From: Cristatella mucedo
Lineage: Eukaryota; Bryozoa; Phylactolaemata; Cristatellidae
Length of the DNA stretch: 42,500 bases
Assembly: GCA_009760855.2 (NCBI GenBank)
Contig: WPIO01000015.1
Coordinates: 6,687,501-6,730,000 of the forward strand
Direction: 5' to 3'
Positions 17,626 to 29,720 of this stretch are shown here, piece after piece (the stretch's first letter is position 1; the number at the start of each line of letters is the position of its first letter). The position numbers and the translations under genes were made by a program. A model generated the notes under the pieces. That model saw only the letters and a program-made list of their open reading frames with translations. It did no database searches and was not told where the DNA came from.

Positions 17626-19005
17626 TTTTCCCCTGGCTTGTAGTCTCTTGAAGTAGGCTGTCCAATTTTTAGAGTGCTCTTGAGTCGCTTACAGAAGCCT
17701 GTGCCAGACATATGCGTGCTTGCATAGAAAACGTGGCCAAGCCTGCTTATGATTGATAAGCCGTTAGACGAAGCACTGCCTAAATTCGTAAGGAAAATTT
17801 GCATGCCCGGTGAGCCTATGGCAAACACAGTGCAGTTCGGGTTCATGAGCAGCCTCTCTAGCCTAGTGGTATGTATCATCTTTAAATCCAAGGACTGCAG
17901 TTACCAGTCCCCTTTGCTAAAGAAACTGCTACAACTTACGGTTGATCAGCAGCTACATAAAAAGTTCTTATTTTGTCCGATCCCTACCACCACCACACCG
18001 GCAGTCTAAGTCCCCCCTTGGCAGCATTTGCCTCGAGGTAGCTTAGAACTAGCGTACTCCTAGTTGAGCTGCTGTAGATCAGCTTCTACCTCCTCAGCAG
18101 TGCCTAAGCAGGGACAATAAAATATAAATCCCTTTCTTGTCCCTTTCGGACTGTTGGCCACACGAAGCTGCTGCTTTGCAGACCCTAGCCTTCGGAACTG
18201 ACATTAAGAATTCTTACTTAACAAAGATATATTTCTGCCGACTCGGGTACTTCCTTTCCGGTCGTCCTCGGCTTCCACTTCCACGCCACTCCTTTTCTCG
18301 ACTGTCGTCCTGACTCTACTCCGCATCTAAGCTTGTATTGCTGGATAGGAATACTCTTGCTGGCTATCAAATGCACACACACAGATGGGCAGTGTGTACT
18401 GTAGGGTAGGCTCTGGATGATACTGCAACGGCCTGGATCCTGGAAGAAAGGTTTTCTCGTAGCAGCTACCTCAGCTAGGACTCCAACTGGAAGTGCCCAT
18501 GGGGAGAGCCCTGACAGCTCCATTACACACACGAAAGCAGGTCAGCGATGCCGATGTCACCCAGTGTCCCATCGACCAACCTGATTGTATTACCGTAGCC
18601 GTAAGCAGGAAAGTGGGCACTAATTAACAGCCTCCTTGTGATCCCAAACCCCAGGGATGAATATATTCAGGTCATACCACTTCGTACCGAGTGAACCTGA
18701 GCAGTGGGTTCACCTGAACTTATATGGGGGCTTCAGGTTGCATCTCTTCAATGCAGCTTTCGGGTGGTGCTATAATTTATGCTAACTCGAGTCGCATTAT
18801 GCATTCGTGAGCATTTTGACACATAGCATTTCTATTAACAGTTTCGGCAGCTCCCATTGACTGCTTTAGTTTCAAATGTTTTTGCTTTAGTTTCAAATGT
18901 TGCTGGAAGCTTGCCTCTATCATCGTGAGACAACTGAAGTCAAAGGGCTGACGGCGTTTGAATGTTGTGAAGTGCAGGGCGGCACATGAATAAATAAATA
19001 AATCT
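17626..19005. other. No gene recognised
   Basis: Several short frames with no recognisable motif. A small direct repeat of TGCTTTAGTTTCAAATGTT occurs at about 18861-18901. A (TAAA)n tract at 18987-19003 belongs to the tail of the following SINE. Confidence 0.4.
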
Positions 19006-19170
19006 TAGCTGATTAAACAGCCTCTTTTTGTATAGCGACAGAAGAGCCTTTAAGGCTATCACCACCGCTTGCAGTAGCGATAAAGGATCACCCACCACAG
19101 GAATCGAACCCACGACCTCGGGACCGAGGTTGTGAAAGCAACCGCCTTACCTGGTGCGCCATCACGGGGG
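19006..19170 (-). mobile_element. tRNA-derived SINE, minus strand
   Basis: Same family as 17457-17625. On the minus strand it has the head with box B-like GGTTCGATTCC, the CCTCGG/CCGAGG hairpin, the shared body and an ATTT-rich 3' tail (18987-19005). Confidence 0.87.
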
Positions 19171-21039
19171 TCTTGTAGCACTATACAAGTAATCGTTCAT
19201 ACATGTACTCAAATCGAACCTATCCAGACTACCTGGAAAAAGACGGTTAGCCTTAAAAACTGATCTAGTGATCTCTTCCATCTTCTCAGCACACTTACCA
19301 TGTACCCTAGTGTCGGTGAGCCACTGACATTTGATATGTCGAGCTGGGCGTCACCTTGCTGCGGAAGGGCAAAGCCTGTGGTCAGCTCCCAGAGGCACGA
19401 TGACCGGAACTTAGGACCACCTGCTCTCTCTATCTCTCTTTTGGCAGAAGCTCTCGTCTGGGGTAGACGTCGACTCTGTCTATCCAAGCAGTTACTCGGC
19501 TGGCCGATCTTTGATGGCATGCACTTGTACTCTTGGGACTGAGCCGGTGCAACGGCGAGACTCCTCAGGCCGACTAGCAACTGACACGTTTGTATGTTTG
19601 TGTGTTATCCCGCGCCCCTGTAGTTTACTTTGTGTAGGATCCACCCAGTAGACTTGTCTAATCCCCCTTTGTATAGCGAATGAATGTGTATTATATATAA
19701 GGTGTTGCGTACCCAGTCGATCACTCTTGAACTACTGTTGCCGGAGGCCCCACGTAACGATCAAGAACGATCAAAAACGGGCCTTGATAGTAGGGGGCTG
19801 TAGCAGGAATAAGCTAGCACCCGAGGAACTTGGCTACAATCAAATGACTTCTTGTTTCCCTAGTCATAAGATTCGGGGATGCTTTATGAAACAAAATACC
19901 TACAGGAAGTGTAAATATGCTTTAGTGTACCGGCAGGAGCAGCTATTGCATCTCCACCGACATACATCTGCTGCAGCTGCCAGCCAGGTGGGATTACAAA
20001 GCTGACGCCCTGACACTCATACATGGGAGCTCATGAGGGAAGAAAGCGTGACAGCATGAAAGGACAGCATTCAGATGGGTACATTCAAGTTCTCAAACAC
20101 CCATAGAAACACAAACACACCACATGTGCATGTGCTCAATACCCGGCAAAGCCAGTAGCAAGAGATTAACCAAGATCTAGCAAGGTCAACTCCAGAGCAG
20201 CCACGTGCATGCACATTGCCATCGTCAGACAGATCTCGGGCCCTCGTACGGGGCAAGCAGAATCACTGGCGCTGACCAATCCACTCGAGGTGGAGTTCGA
20301 GCTTTCAAGTCGGCTTAATGACGACTCTGCACTGACACTGAGGCTGCTGAAGCAGCACAGCGTCTAGAGCTCGTCCTCGAATGAACACGATGGCAGACAA
20401 GACAAGTGCAATTCTAAGCAGCCCGGCTGGGGTGCATTTACGTCTGCATAGCTGAGTCCGGGAAGTTGTTCACTCGAGCGAACGCTGAGAGCCCTAATGG
20501 ACCGGTGAGATCAGACGATGACGGTCACAGCAGAGCAGTACTGACTGCGCAGAGCTAGCGCTCATCCAATGCCTGTGGAAAGACTGTCTCGGGCAAGCGC
20601 AGTGGCGGTCACACCGATCAAATTGGCTGGCTACAGCCTCTCGTGCACGAGCCAGAAGCACGAGGCTCTACTGACATGGGCCTGTCAGGCCTGCCCGGTA
20701 ACGTGTCGGCGCAGCATCGCGCTTGCCAACTGGCCAGTCTAGGCGCAGCACCGAGCCGGCTAGGCATTACCGGCGTTGGGGACTTGCAGGCTTGCCACGA
20801 TGTGCAAGCATACGAAGCATCAAGCGCAATGGCAGCGCCAGCAAATGCCAGCCGGAAGTGCACTCACCGTCTGCCACTGAGGCAGCAGCTGTGGCAGGGT
20901 TGAACCGCCCGACATCACCAGCTGGGGCCCGGCTTTCGACCGAAGTAGGCTGGGAACCGGCAGCCGGATTTCGCAAGCTAGTGCAAGCTACAATGGCACG
21001 AACAAACTATCAAGCAAAGTGAGGCAAAGTAAAGTATAG
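19171..21039. other. No confident gene; possible LTR-like segment
   Basis: A plus-strand frame at 19300-19542 is unrecognised. A TATA-like TATTATATATAAGG at about 19689-19702 sits in a segment that could be a solo LTR (see findings), but no pair or target duplication was found. The GC-rich part at 20600-21000 has open frames on both strands without motifs. Confidence 0.35.
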
Positions 21040-21112
21040 CTGATTCAACAGCCTCATTTACATAGCAGCAGAAGAGCATCAGCCAGGCTATCACTCACTT
21101 GCCGAGGGTAAT
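21040..21112 (-). mobile_element. SINE fragment (3' part only)
   Basis: Matches the body and 3' end of the tRNA-derived SINE (AGCTGATTCAACAGCCTC, then a diverged AGCAGAAGAGC and GGCTATCA) but lacks the tRNA-like head. Confidence 0.75.
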
Positions 21113-22916
21113 GCAAATCCTCCTAACAGAACCCAAAAACTCATTGGCTCAACGGTTGAATAGTGAGATGCAATTTTGCAATACCACAGAGCATACGACT
21201 TTGATGCAGACAAAAAAGACCAGCTAGCAGCTCGGAGCAGCCCTGCCCGATGGGTGCCGAGCGACTGGCAGGGTTTAAGGAGGGAACAGCTAGGCTCAAC
21301 CTAGACAGGAGCAGTTGCAGTGCCGGATGTAAATCGCAATGCTCGAAACTACATTGAGCTAACGATCAGCCAGCTGCCAAATTAATATCTACGTATACAC
21401 TAGTGCCTTTCTTTGTCAGGCAAGGATCAGTACCACCTGGATAAAGATTGAGTTCTGTTAGGGTGCACTAAAAGTGAGTTATATTTTCTAAAAAAAAATT
21501 TATTCGGAGACAATCCCCAAGCCAGATGTGGCAGATCAAATGTGTGCTGTTCTTTGTCACTTTTCACTTTAAGCATTGTTTTAGCAGCTTCCAAACAGTT
21601 GCAGATTAGCCTGCCTGTCCATAAGGCCACATAAGGAAAGGCACACAAAATTTGTCACTGCCGGATCTTTGTGAAGCCATTCTTCTTTCACGGCCTGGAG
21701 ATCAGTTGCAGAGACCCTGTATCAGCAGAGGTTGTCCAACTTCGGCATAAAGACATTTTTTATTAACTTTCCCTAGTAGCATTGCTGGTACTACGACAAC
21801 CACGTCCAAGGGTCATGGAGGTCGGTTGCTGGCTTATCCAAAGCCATACCGAGCCTGAAACCTATTGGTTTGCACATAGCACGACAGCGAGAACAGTGTT
21901 GATGCACTGCATGGGCCAGTTAAAGTCCACTAAAATGAAGACATCTGAGGCATCAGCAGTCAGGCTGAAGAGCTAGGACACTGCAGCTGATGCCTGAAGC
22001 TGGTACTTGTCAGCCATTTCGCAGGGCTTCTGTCTCTCTCCTTTCACAGCTCCATGCATATGCTCACCATCCCGTCTGTTCAGCCCAATCTGTCATATCA
22101 GCCCATTCCAATTCTACCTCCTGTCTTTCCTTGGCCATTTCCGGCTGCCCATCCTTGCACCAACCATCAATCAGTCCATCCCGGCTGCCTGTCCTCGACC
22201 ATTCTTGATCTTCTCACCCCGGCTGTCTACTCCCACTGCTCAATTCCACTCACTTTACAAAATAGTTACTACTAAAGAGGAACATGGACAGGCCGAGCCA
22301 GCTTATTTTACCCGTTCGTGAGAATCCCTACAACCCTGCATGTACGCAACAAGCATTTACCCCAGCAGCAGAGAACATGCACTACTAGATAGAACTTTTG
22401 ATTGGGTAAACTACTTGTGCGCAAAGCAAACAGATAAGCCCTCGTCATCCTGTGTTACGTTATCGTTAATGAGGGGACCAGCACAAGAGAAAGACTCAAG
22501 ATGAATGGAGTCATAACTCTTGAAATAATTTAAAACTAACACTCATCGATCTCCTAACCACTTAGCTAGGTCATTATATCAAGTCCACACTGGCCGAAAC
22601 ACAACACTCCAACGACTCCCAGCAAAGGTGTTTAGCATGTTGACTATTACTAGTGCCCAAATATGAGAGGCGAAATGAATAGAAAAGTTCTATGTTACCC
22701 AACACCGATGGTAACTACAACCGTTGTCACAATATCATAATGCCCGATACTGTATCGCAGTTCTTTTTCAGCTGTTGTTAAGATGAGCTGTGGATGTTCT
22801 GAAGTTACACCGACAGGGGTGTGTCCAGCCGAGCAGGCCAGGGATAGGGCCATGACTTGATCTTGCCAGAGACAGCCAATTTACACGAAGCTGACAAGCT
22901 GCCGGACAACCCATTT
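21113..22916. other. No gene recognised
   Basis: At 21436-21482 there is a weak match to the family A hairpin (ATAAAGATTGAGTTCTG). A plus-strand frame around 22007-22321 is Pro/Ser-rich and pyrimidine-rich without motifs. Nothing else stands out. Confidence 0.35.
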
Positions 22917-24186
22917 GGATTATAATAATAATAACAACAAGAATAATACACTTGATAAAGCACCCTCAGAGAGCTCAATCTCTTTCTAGGGGCTTTAAAT
23001 TTGCTGCAAAAGAAACACGATCGAATGGTGAGTGGTATCATGCTTGATAAACACTATGAATAACATGGTTAAGGGTGACATGCACAGGGTCGGCATGCAA
23101 GTGTGGTTAGTGGAAGCATGCAACAGTGTCAGCATGCATAAGCACATAAAGGACGCCAAAGAATGAAGGGACCTAAAAGTGAGAGACAAAACCTTGAAGT
23201 CGATCCGTTGCCTGACTGGTAACCAGTGCAGGTCGGCGAGAAGTGGTGTGATGTGACAACTGCGACACTCACGACAGACAAGCCTAGCTGCAGAGTTTTG
23301 CACCTGCTGTGAGCGCCTGATTGCACAAGCCGGTAGGCCAGCAAGCAATGAGTTACAGAACTCAAGACAGGATGTCACAAATGCATGGACCAACTTAGAT
23401 ATGGTATCCTTTTCTAAACAAGCCCAAATTTTAGCAATATTATGTAGCTGAAAGTAGGCAGACTTGATTGTGGAGCTGATGCGGTAGTCTAACGAAATTT
23501 CACTTTAGAATATGACACCTAGATTTCGTGCAGATTCAACAGGAAATATGCTGGAATAGCTGATTTTGAGTGTTTGCCCTTCCCATTTCTGAATCACACT
23601 TGGTTTGCCCATAACTAGTAAGTTAGTTTTAATCATCATTCAATTTAAGAAAATTTGCTCCAATCCAGGTGAGAATGTCATCAATACATGCAGCAAGGGA
23701 GCTAAGAGAATTTGACATGCTCGAGGGCTGGGAGAGACCAAAGCAAAGGTGCAACTGAGTGTCATCCACATAGAAGTGAAAGCCTAGATTGCTTGGCAAT
23801 CACATCGGCAAGAGGGAGAGTATAAACCGCGAAAAAACCGGACCAAACATGGAGCCTTCAGGTACCCCATATTACAGAGGTACCTCGGATGATCTTTGTC
23901 CATTCACATCAATACTCTGGAGACTCCCACTGAGATAGGACCTGAACCATTGCAGAGCAGAGCCAGTGATGCCCAGGCGAGATGAGAGGCGCTCAAGAAG
24001 GACTTGCTGGTCGATAGTATCAAAAGCTGCCGAAAGATCGAGCAAAACAAGCAGAGATACTCTATCCATGTCTGCATTCCTAAGTAGGTCGCTGTACACC
24101 CGAAGCAACGCTGACTATGTGGAGTGGTTAGCTCTAAAGCCAGACTGGAACTTACTAGCAAGGTTAGAAGTTTCAATATACGAGTC
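22917..24186 (-). mobile_element. L2 family A, 1.27-kb 5'-truncated copy
   Basis: Parallel to the element at 26755-28790 along its whole length: ATT repeat at the left (3') end, terminal hairpin, 3' UTR, then the RT ORF back to about ALLRVY-x-DLLRNAD and slightly beyond. It is interrupted by frameshifts and stops, so no long frame survives. The match stops near 24186. Confidence 0.92.
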
Positions 24187-25234
24187 GATCAATTGATGGA
24201 TATGGACATCGATCAATATGGATCGATCGATCGAACGGGGTCAGGGAATTCTGACCCCCTTCCCTGCACAGCTCGGACAAGTGTGGTACATGGAAACTAT
24301 ACAGCATTCTTTAGCCTCAGCAGTCCATGCTGCAACATTCACCGAAAATCTATACAAACAAGAAAAACACTCCTGATTTGGGAGCACAGAAATGCCTGGC
24401 TCTCTACATTTTGATGGTGATCGCAAAAACATCCAAAAGAATGAGTCGGCTCCCGTCCCCCAGCTGCAACTATTCACACAGCATACTTGCACACTCACGA
24501 GTAGCCGACTAGCACGACTCGTGGTCGCAAGCAAGGCAGTAGCTCTGCAACTGTGCGCTAACGGTAGAAAAGCAGCACACGAACTCATCCTTGTGATAAC
24601 CGCAAGAGAAAGCAAAACAGGTGAGGGGCATGGTGGCCAGCACAAGAGGCTCACTGGGACCTCTCTGATGGATAGGCACACAAACTACTCAGCACCTTAA
24701 GCTTAAGACTCGTCAGTGAAGGTCACGCATTCACTTCACCAGCATTTCCATGTGTAAAAAGAGATCGAAACATCATGGCGCACAGAAACTTTCATTTTCC
24801 ATGCTTGCTGTTAAGAATAATAAACTATATTCAGAAGACCACATTCAGGGCCATCTCTTTAAAAAAAATTAGGCACTACTTACAGTAGAGGCCATTCAAC
24901 AGTCTCGTAAGTTCTTTTTCTCTGAATGGGCACAGCAGCCGAACAAAGTTATTAAACCTCTTCGGTTAGAACTGAATATAGCAGCTATGTCGGTCTTAAA
25001 ATCCAAGAAATTATGTCACGAATCTGTGGATCACATACATGTGGATCACATCATGAAGCCGTGGGTATCCCTTCTCCCCAGCTGATCACGGGGGGGTACG
25101 AAATAAAATTCTTACTTTTTAAAACATAAGGCCGATCAGGGCTAAAATGCTTCATATCTCACCAAATTGCTGCAATTAATTCCTCGTGCTTTATCTCAGG
25201 ACAATGAATTACCTGTTCCTTTTCTTTCATTACA
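24187..25234. other. No gene recognised
   Basis: Begins with a GATCGATCGATCG-type simple stretch. Frames at 24241-24700 on both strands lack motifs. Confidence 0.35.
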
Positions 25235-25500
25235 GACTGTCAGCGATAGAATCTTTTGCTTTGGGACTCACAGGCCCCCCCCCGTGTTTCCTTCCACAGT
25301 TGTTGTGCAACGATGACATCTTCTTTCCTATTGCCAACTCTGGCATGTCAAATCCAGCAGTCATCCACTATTATTTCCATGCTACTTACTCACTTCGCTT
25401 ACGGCCCTCTTGGCTGTGCATCAGCTTTCTCATTGTTTTGATAGATGACATCTGTCGGCTATCGCATGCACACCGAAAGTTGCTTAAGCTTTCAGAGCTA
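25235..25500 (+). mobile_element. L2 family B 3' fragment
   Basis: Matches, in the opposite orientation, the 3' coding end of family B seen at 31985-32410 and 39525 onward: GTCAGCGATAGAATCTTTTGC, TTGTGCAACGATGACATCTTC, then GGCTATCGCATGCACACCGAA. It is diverged and frames are broken. Confidence 0.8.
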
Positions 25501-26754
25501 TAGATCTATAGATAAAATCTTCAGCATAATACCGACTCAAGTCTTTGTGGCTTCATCAAATTACGCACGCACACACATTGCAAAATGCACCTGCCAGGGA
25601 GAAATTAAGCAACAAATGCTTTGCAAATCCGGCAAGGAAAGTAGAAAGCTATCAGACCACGTGGTACCATATGACAAATGCCATAAGACTGTCTGGATAT
25701 GGTGCTTTAATCTTTGGCATCATGTCAACATCAGGGAGTAAACATTGAAAACCTTGCTGCCTTGCTGAATAGTGCTAGAACAAAGTCTGCACACCTGCAT
25801 TAACTACCATATTTCCAAGAATGCATTCTGTTACTTCCTAACAGGACATGGGATTGATTTTTGGAATGGAGCTTGAAAAATTAAAGATGTATACAGTCGC
25901 AGAGAGCAAGAGGCAGACACAGAGGTAGCACAGGCAGTGAGAAAAATATAAGACACAGGAAGACACAAACAGCTTCAAACGAGCAATCAAAAGATAAAAA
26001 CTTACACAGGTCCCTGGATCAAAAGGAATGTGGCCACAGTATTACATATTAAATGAGGGATTCGACTCCATTGAACCGACGGTTGATTCCGAACGTCCTT
26101 GCACACAGCAGAACCTCAGGGCTCAGCAGTACAGGCCATCAGTAGCACAGAGGGTCATTGTCGACAGCATTAGCTACAATGCTTGCTTGAACAATAATGC
26201 CACGGCTCTGATACTTCCTTGCCAAGTCATCCTATATTCCTTATCCTATCCCATTGCTTGCAAGCCACTAGCCGTCAAGCATGACTAAGCAGCTTGGCAT
26301 TCATCACTAGCACTCATTCTCTTGCCTTACTCGATGGCCGTTTGTCAGCCACGGCCAGCACTTCCCAGTACGGCATTTCCTAGCATCAAATAAAGAATGC
26401 CTTTACCGTGGTTCTAGACTCTCATGGAAACGGCTTTGCTTCACTGGGCCGAACGCCAATTAAGCAAGTGCCTTGATGATGCACGTGAATTCAGGCCAGG
26501 TGGTCATAATATTTATAATCTTCCACTACTGAGGATACTTCCTAGGCTGCTGATGCAAGGAGAGACAGACAGACGGCAACAGACAGACAGAAAAAGATAG
26601 CGACACTGAGTCATAGACCAACAGTTAGGTGCCTGTACATCACGACCCAGGTAATGGGTTTGAATCTTTCTGAGGGCAAGTCCATATTGCACTCTGCAAC
26701 TCTGCAAGTGGTGTTATGCCAGTAAAGCTCTTCTGCTTCCATACAAATGATCTG
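25501..26754. other. No gene recognised
   Basis: The plus frames at 25445-25748 and 26028-26288 have no motif I recognise and no neighbouring splice structure that I trust. Confidence 0.35.
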
Positions 26755-28790
26755 GAATAATAATAATAATAATAATATTGCACTCGATAAAGCGCCCTCA
26801 GAGAACTTAATCTCTCTCTCTAGGCGCTTTACATTTGCTGCAAAGTGATACGCAATAGAATAGTAAGTAAAATCATGCTTGAAAAACAAACAAAATGAAT
26901 AACATGGTTAGGGGTTACATGCACTGGGTCAGTATGCAAATGTGGTTAGTGGCAGCATGAACAGTGTCAGCACGCATAAGCACATCGAGGACGAATCACA
27001 AGGACCCACTAAATGCTGTTCTAAATAGGTATGTTTTTAAGTTTCTTTTAAATGTGGTCAGGTCAGGGGATGTTCTGATGCAGGTCGGGAGGGAGTTCCA
27101 GGCTGTGGGAGCATACGAGCTAAATGCACGGTCTCCAAAGGATTTAAGGTTTGTACGAGGTATTTCTAGACTGTTGGATTCCGAAAAGCGAGTGGTACGA
27201 TGCTTTGCCTGATGGGGTAGTATCTCTGAAAGATAGGCTGGAGCCATAGAATGAAGAGACCTAAAAGTGAGCGACAAAACCTTGAAGTCAATCCGTTGCT
27301 TGACTGGTAACCAGTGCAGGTCGGCGAGAAGTGGAGTAATGTGGCAACTGCGACGCTCACGACAGACAAGCCTAGCTGCAGAGTTTTGCACCAGCTGCAA
27401 TCGCCTGATCGCACATGCTGGTAGGCCAGTAAGCAGTGAGTTGCAGAAGTCGAGACGAGATGTCACGAATGCATGGACCAACTTGGACGTGGTATCCTTA
27501 TCTAAACAAGCCCTAATTTTAGCAATGTTATGAAGCTGAAAATAGGCAGATTTGACTGTGGAGCTGATGTGGTCGTCTAACGAGAGGTCGCTTTGGAATA
27601 TGACACCTAGATTTCGAGCTGATGCAACTGGAGATATGCTGGCAGAGCCAATTTTGAAAGTCAGCCTTTCCAATTTCTGAATAACACTAGGTTTGCCCAT
27701 AACTAGTAAGTTAGTTTTATCATCGTTTAGTTTTAGAAAATTTGCTGCCATCCATGATCGGATGTCATCAATGCATGCAGCAAGTGAGTTGAGAGAATTT
27801 GAGGTGCTCGAAGGCTGGGAGGGATCAAAGCAAAGGTACAACTGAGTGTCATCCGCATAGAAGTGAAAGCCTAGATTGTGCTTGGCAATCACATCAGCAA
27901 GAGGGAGAGTATAAACGGTGAAAAGGACTGGACCTAGCACAGAGCCCTGAGGTACTCCATATTTTAGAGGTACTTCAGATGATCTTTGTCCATTCACGTC
28001 AACACTCTGGAGTCTCCCACTGAGATAGGACCTGAACCACTGCAGAGCAGTGCCAGTGATGCCCAGGCGAGATGAGAGGCGCTCTAGAAGTACTTTGTGA
28101 TCGATGGTATCAAAAGCTGCCGAGAGATCGAGCAAAACAAGAAGAGACACTCTACCCATGTCTGCATTCCTAAGTAGGTCGTTGTATACCCGAAGCAATG
28201 CTGACTCTGTGGAGTGATTAGCTCTAAAGCCAGACTGGAACTTACTAGCAAGGTGTGAGGTTTCGATATACGAGTTCAGCTGGTCTGCCACGACCCGTTC
28301 CAGTGTCTTTGATAGGAATGGTAGAAGGGAGACTGGGCGGTAGTTGCTTAAGTTCTCTTGGTCTAGTGTAGCTTTCTTGAGAAGTGGCCTGACTACAGCT
28401 TTTTTGAAAGGTGCTGGGACCTGACCTGAGGCTAATGACATATTAATGATGTTGGTTATGCATGGCAGCAGCAGATCAATGCAACGTAGGAGCAGGACAG
28501 TGGGAATAGGGTCCAGTGGACTTGTTGTCTTCTTTGATTGAGATACGAGCTTTAGGACTACATCACTAGTGACCTGTTTAAATGCAGACATTGAGGCGCA
28601 GCCAGGAACCGAGGAACAGCATTCTAGTGGGAAGGTTGTCATCGCAGGGATGGATTCCCTGATTTTGTCTATCTTCTGCACAAAGAATCGAGAGAAGCGA
28701 TCGGCTAGATCATCACAAGGATCATCAGGTAAGGAGCTAACCTGGGAACGGTTGAGGAGATGGTTTATTGTCGACATCAGCATTTTTGGA
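26755..28790 (-). mobile_element. L2 family A retrotransposon, 2.0-kb copy with intact RT ORF
   Basis: Reference copy for family A. It comprises the RT ORF (26996-28783), a roughly 220-bp 3' UTR, the terminal hairpin TAAAGCGCC/GGCGCTTTA (26788-26831) and a short ATT repeat at 26757-26776. It is 5'-truncated: no endonuclease domain and no ORF1. The break lies next to a long (GA)n tract at 28835. 5' truncation, an RT ending in a conserved C-terminal domain and a 3' microsatellite-like tail are typical of the CR1/L2 superfamily. Confidence 0.95.
26996..28783 (-). CDS. Reverse transcriptase of L2 family A (5'-truncated ORF2)
   Basis: An RNA-dependent DNA polymerase that would copy the element RNA at the nicked target. 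The 595-codon frame has no internal stop. Landmarks: NYRPVSLLPFLSK (about 147-159), FQSGFR-x-NHSTESALL (182-197), the motif with the first catalytic Asp VLLDLSAAFDTIDH (216-229), GVPQGSVLGP (276-285), the catalytic FYADDTQLY (308-316), KLNDDKT (351-357), NLGVIF (391-396) and the L2/CR1-type C-terminal domain with RLVCRERRSCHITPLL and LKTYLFRTAF near the end. Catalytic residues are intact, so this copy decayed little, but the endonuclease region is missing and it cannot be autonomous. The true start codon lies in lost sequence; the first codon here is only the first in-frame start. Confidence 0.95.
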   Translation of the reverse strand: MLMSTINHLLNRSQVSSLPDDPCDDLADRFSRFFVQKIDKIRESIPAMTTFPLECCSSVPGCASMSAFKQVTSDVVLKLVSQSKKTTSPLDPIPTVLLLRCIDLLLPCITNIINMSLASGQVPAPFKKAVVRPLLKKATLDQENLSNYRPVSLLPFLSKTLERVVADQLNSYIETSHLASKFQSGFRANHSTESALLRVYNDLLRNADMGRVSLLVLLDLSAAFDTIDHKVLLERLSSRLGITGTALQWFRSYLSGRLQSVDVNGQRSSEVPLKYGVPQGSVLGPVLFTVYTLPLADVIAKHNLGFHFYADDTQLYLCFDPSQPSSTSNSLNSLAACIDDIRSWMAANFLKLNDDKTNLLVMGKPSVIQKLERLTFKIGSASISPVASARNLGVIFQSDLSLDDHISSTVKSAYFQLHNIAKIRACLDKDTTSKLVHAFVTSRLDFCNSLLTGLPACAIRRLQLVQNSAARLVCRERRSCHITPLLADLHWLPVKQRIDFKVLSLTFRSLHSMAPAYLSEILPHQAKHRTTRFSESNSLEIPRTNLKSFGDRAFSSYAPTAWNSLPTCIRTSPDLTTFKRNLKTYLFRTAFSGSL

Positions 28791-28830
28791 AGAATCAGTT
28801 GATTTCATACTGCTTAAAGGAGACAGCAAC

Positions 28831-28960
<130 letters not shown>

Positions 28961-29349
28961 AGACAGAGAGACAAAGGCAGACAGAGACCAGAGTTCCACC
29001 ATATAGACAGACACGCAGTATAGACGGCAAAGAGAAAGAATAAGAGAAAATGGAGAGACAGATAGACTTAAAGAATAATAAGGACGGTAGGCTGTTCATA
29101 TTGCACCCTACGAGCAAGCAATCTCCATCAATCCAATGGTAGTGGATCACTCGCTGCAAGAGAATTAATTCCCATGCAGTTAGTCAAATGTATCAAGCAT
29201 ATAAAAGTAAATCAGTTTCGTGATTAGGCCAACATACTAAAGCAAGCATGAAAACATTCACGGGAACCGGTTAGTAAGACCCCTGGTTAGTTATATACAA
29301 CGGATGATGCGCACAAGTACGCACGTGAGGCACACCGAAACAGAAACAG

Positions 29350-29720
29350 AGAAGTTCCCTTGTGAAGAAAAAGCTGACCGGAACAGGTGCATCTTTAGCT
29401 GAGATTTACAAGATGCAAGGTCATTGCAGGCGACTGCAGCCGAAGCAAGTTCTAGGCTTTTGGTGCATATGAGCTGATCGTCAAAATATTTCGATTTAGA
29501 TCGACGGACAGCAAGATGACATGGTAGCGGGTGGTGCAAGAGCACATTGTAGGAGCAAGCAGGTCGGATAGGTAGGTTGGTGCAACAAAAGAAGTCGGGA
29601 AGTGAACCACAGAATAGAGCTTTCTAATGCAGAAGGCTGAACACCCGAGATTTTAACAGGCAAGCCGAAAGAGGATTCATGTAGCTGAGGCATCAAATAA
29701 GCCCATCCCTGCTGGTATCT
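29350..29720 (-). mobile_element. Relict L2-like RT C-terminus
   Basis: The minus-strand frames give LKMHLFRSAFSS (29372 region), SYAPKA and APTYLSDLLAP in that domain order, as in the C-terminal part of L2/CR1 RTs, but with frameshifts between them. It is diverged from both families A and B, so it may be a third, older family. Confidence 0.7.

Noticed and set aside
23129-23393. Separate short genes in L2 regions
   Set aside because: These frames are fragments of the degenerate RT ORF of the 22917-24186 copy.
27267-27533. Plus-strand frames opposite the RT ORFs
   Set aside because: They are antisense shadows of the RT coding strand, with no independent support.
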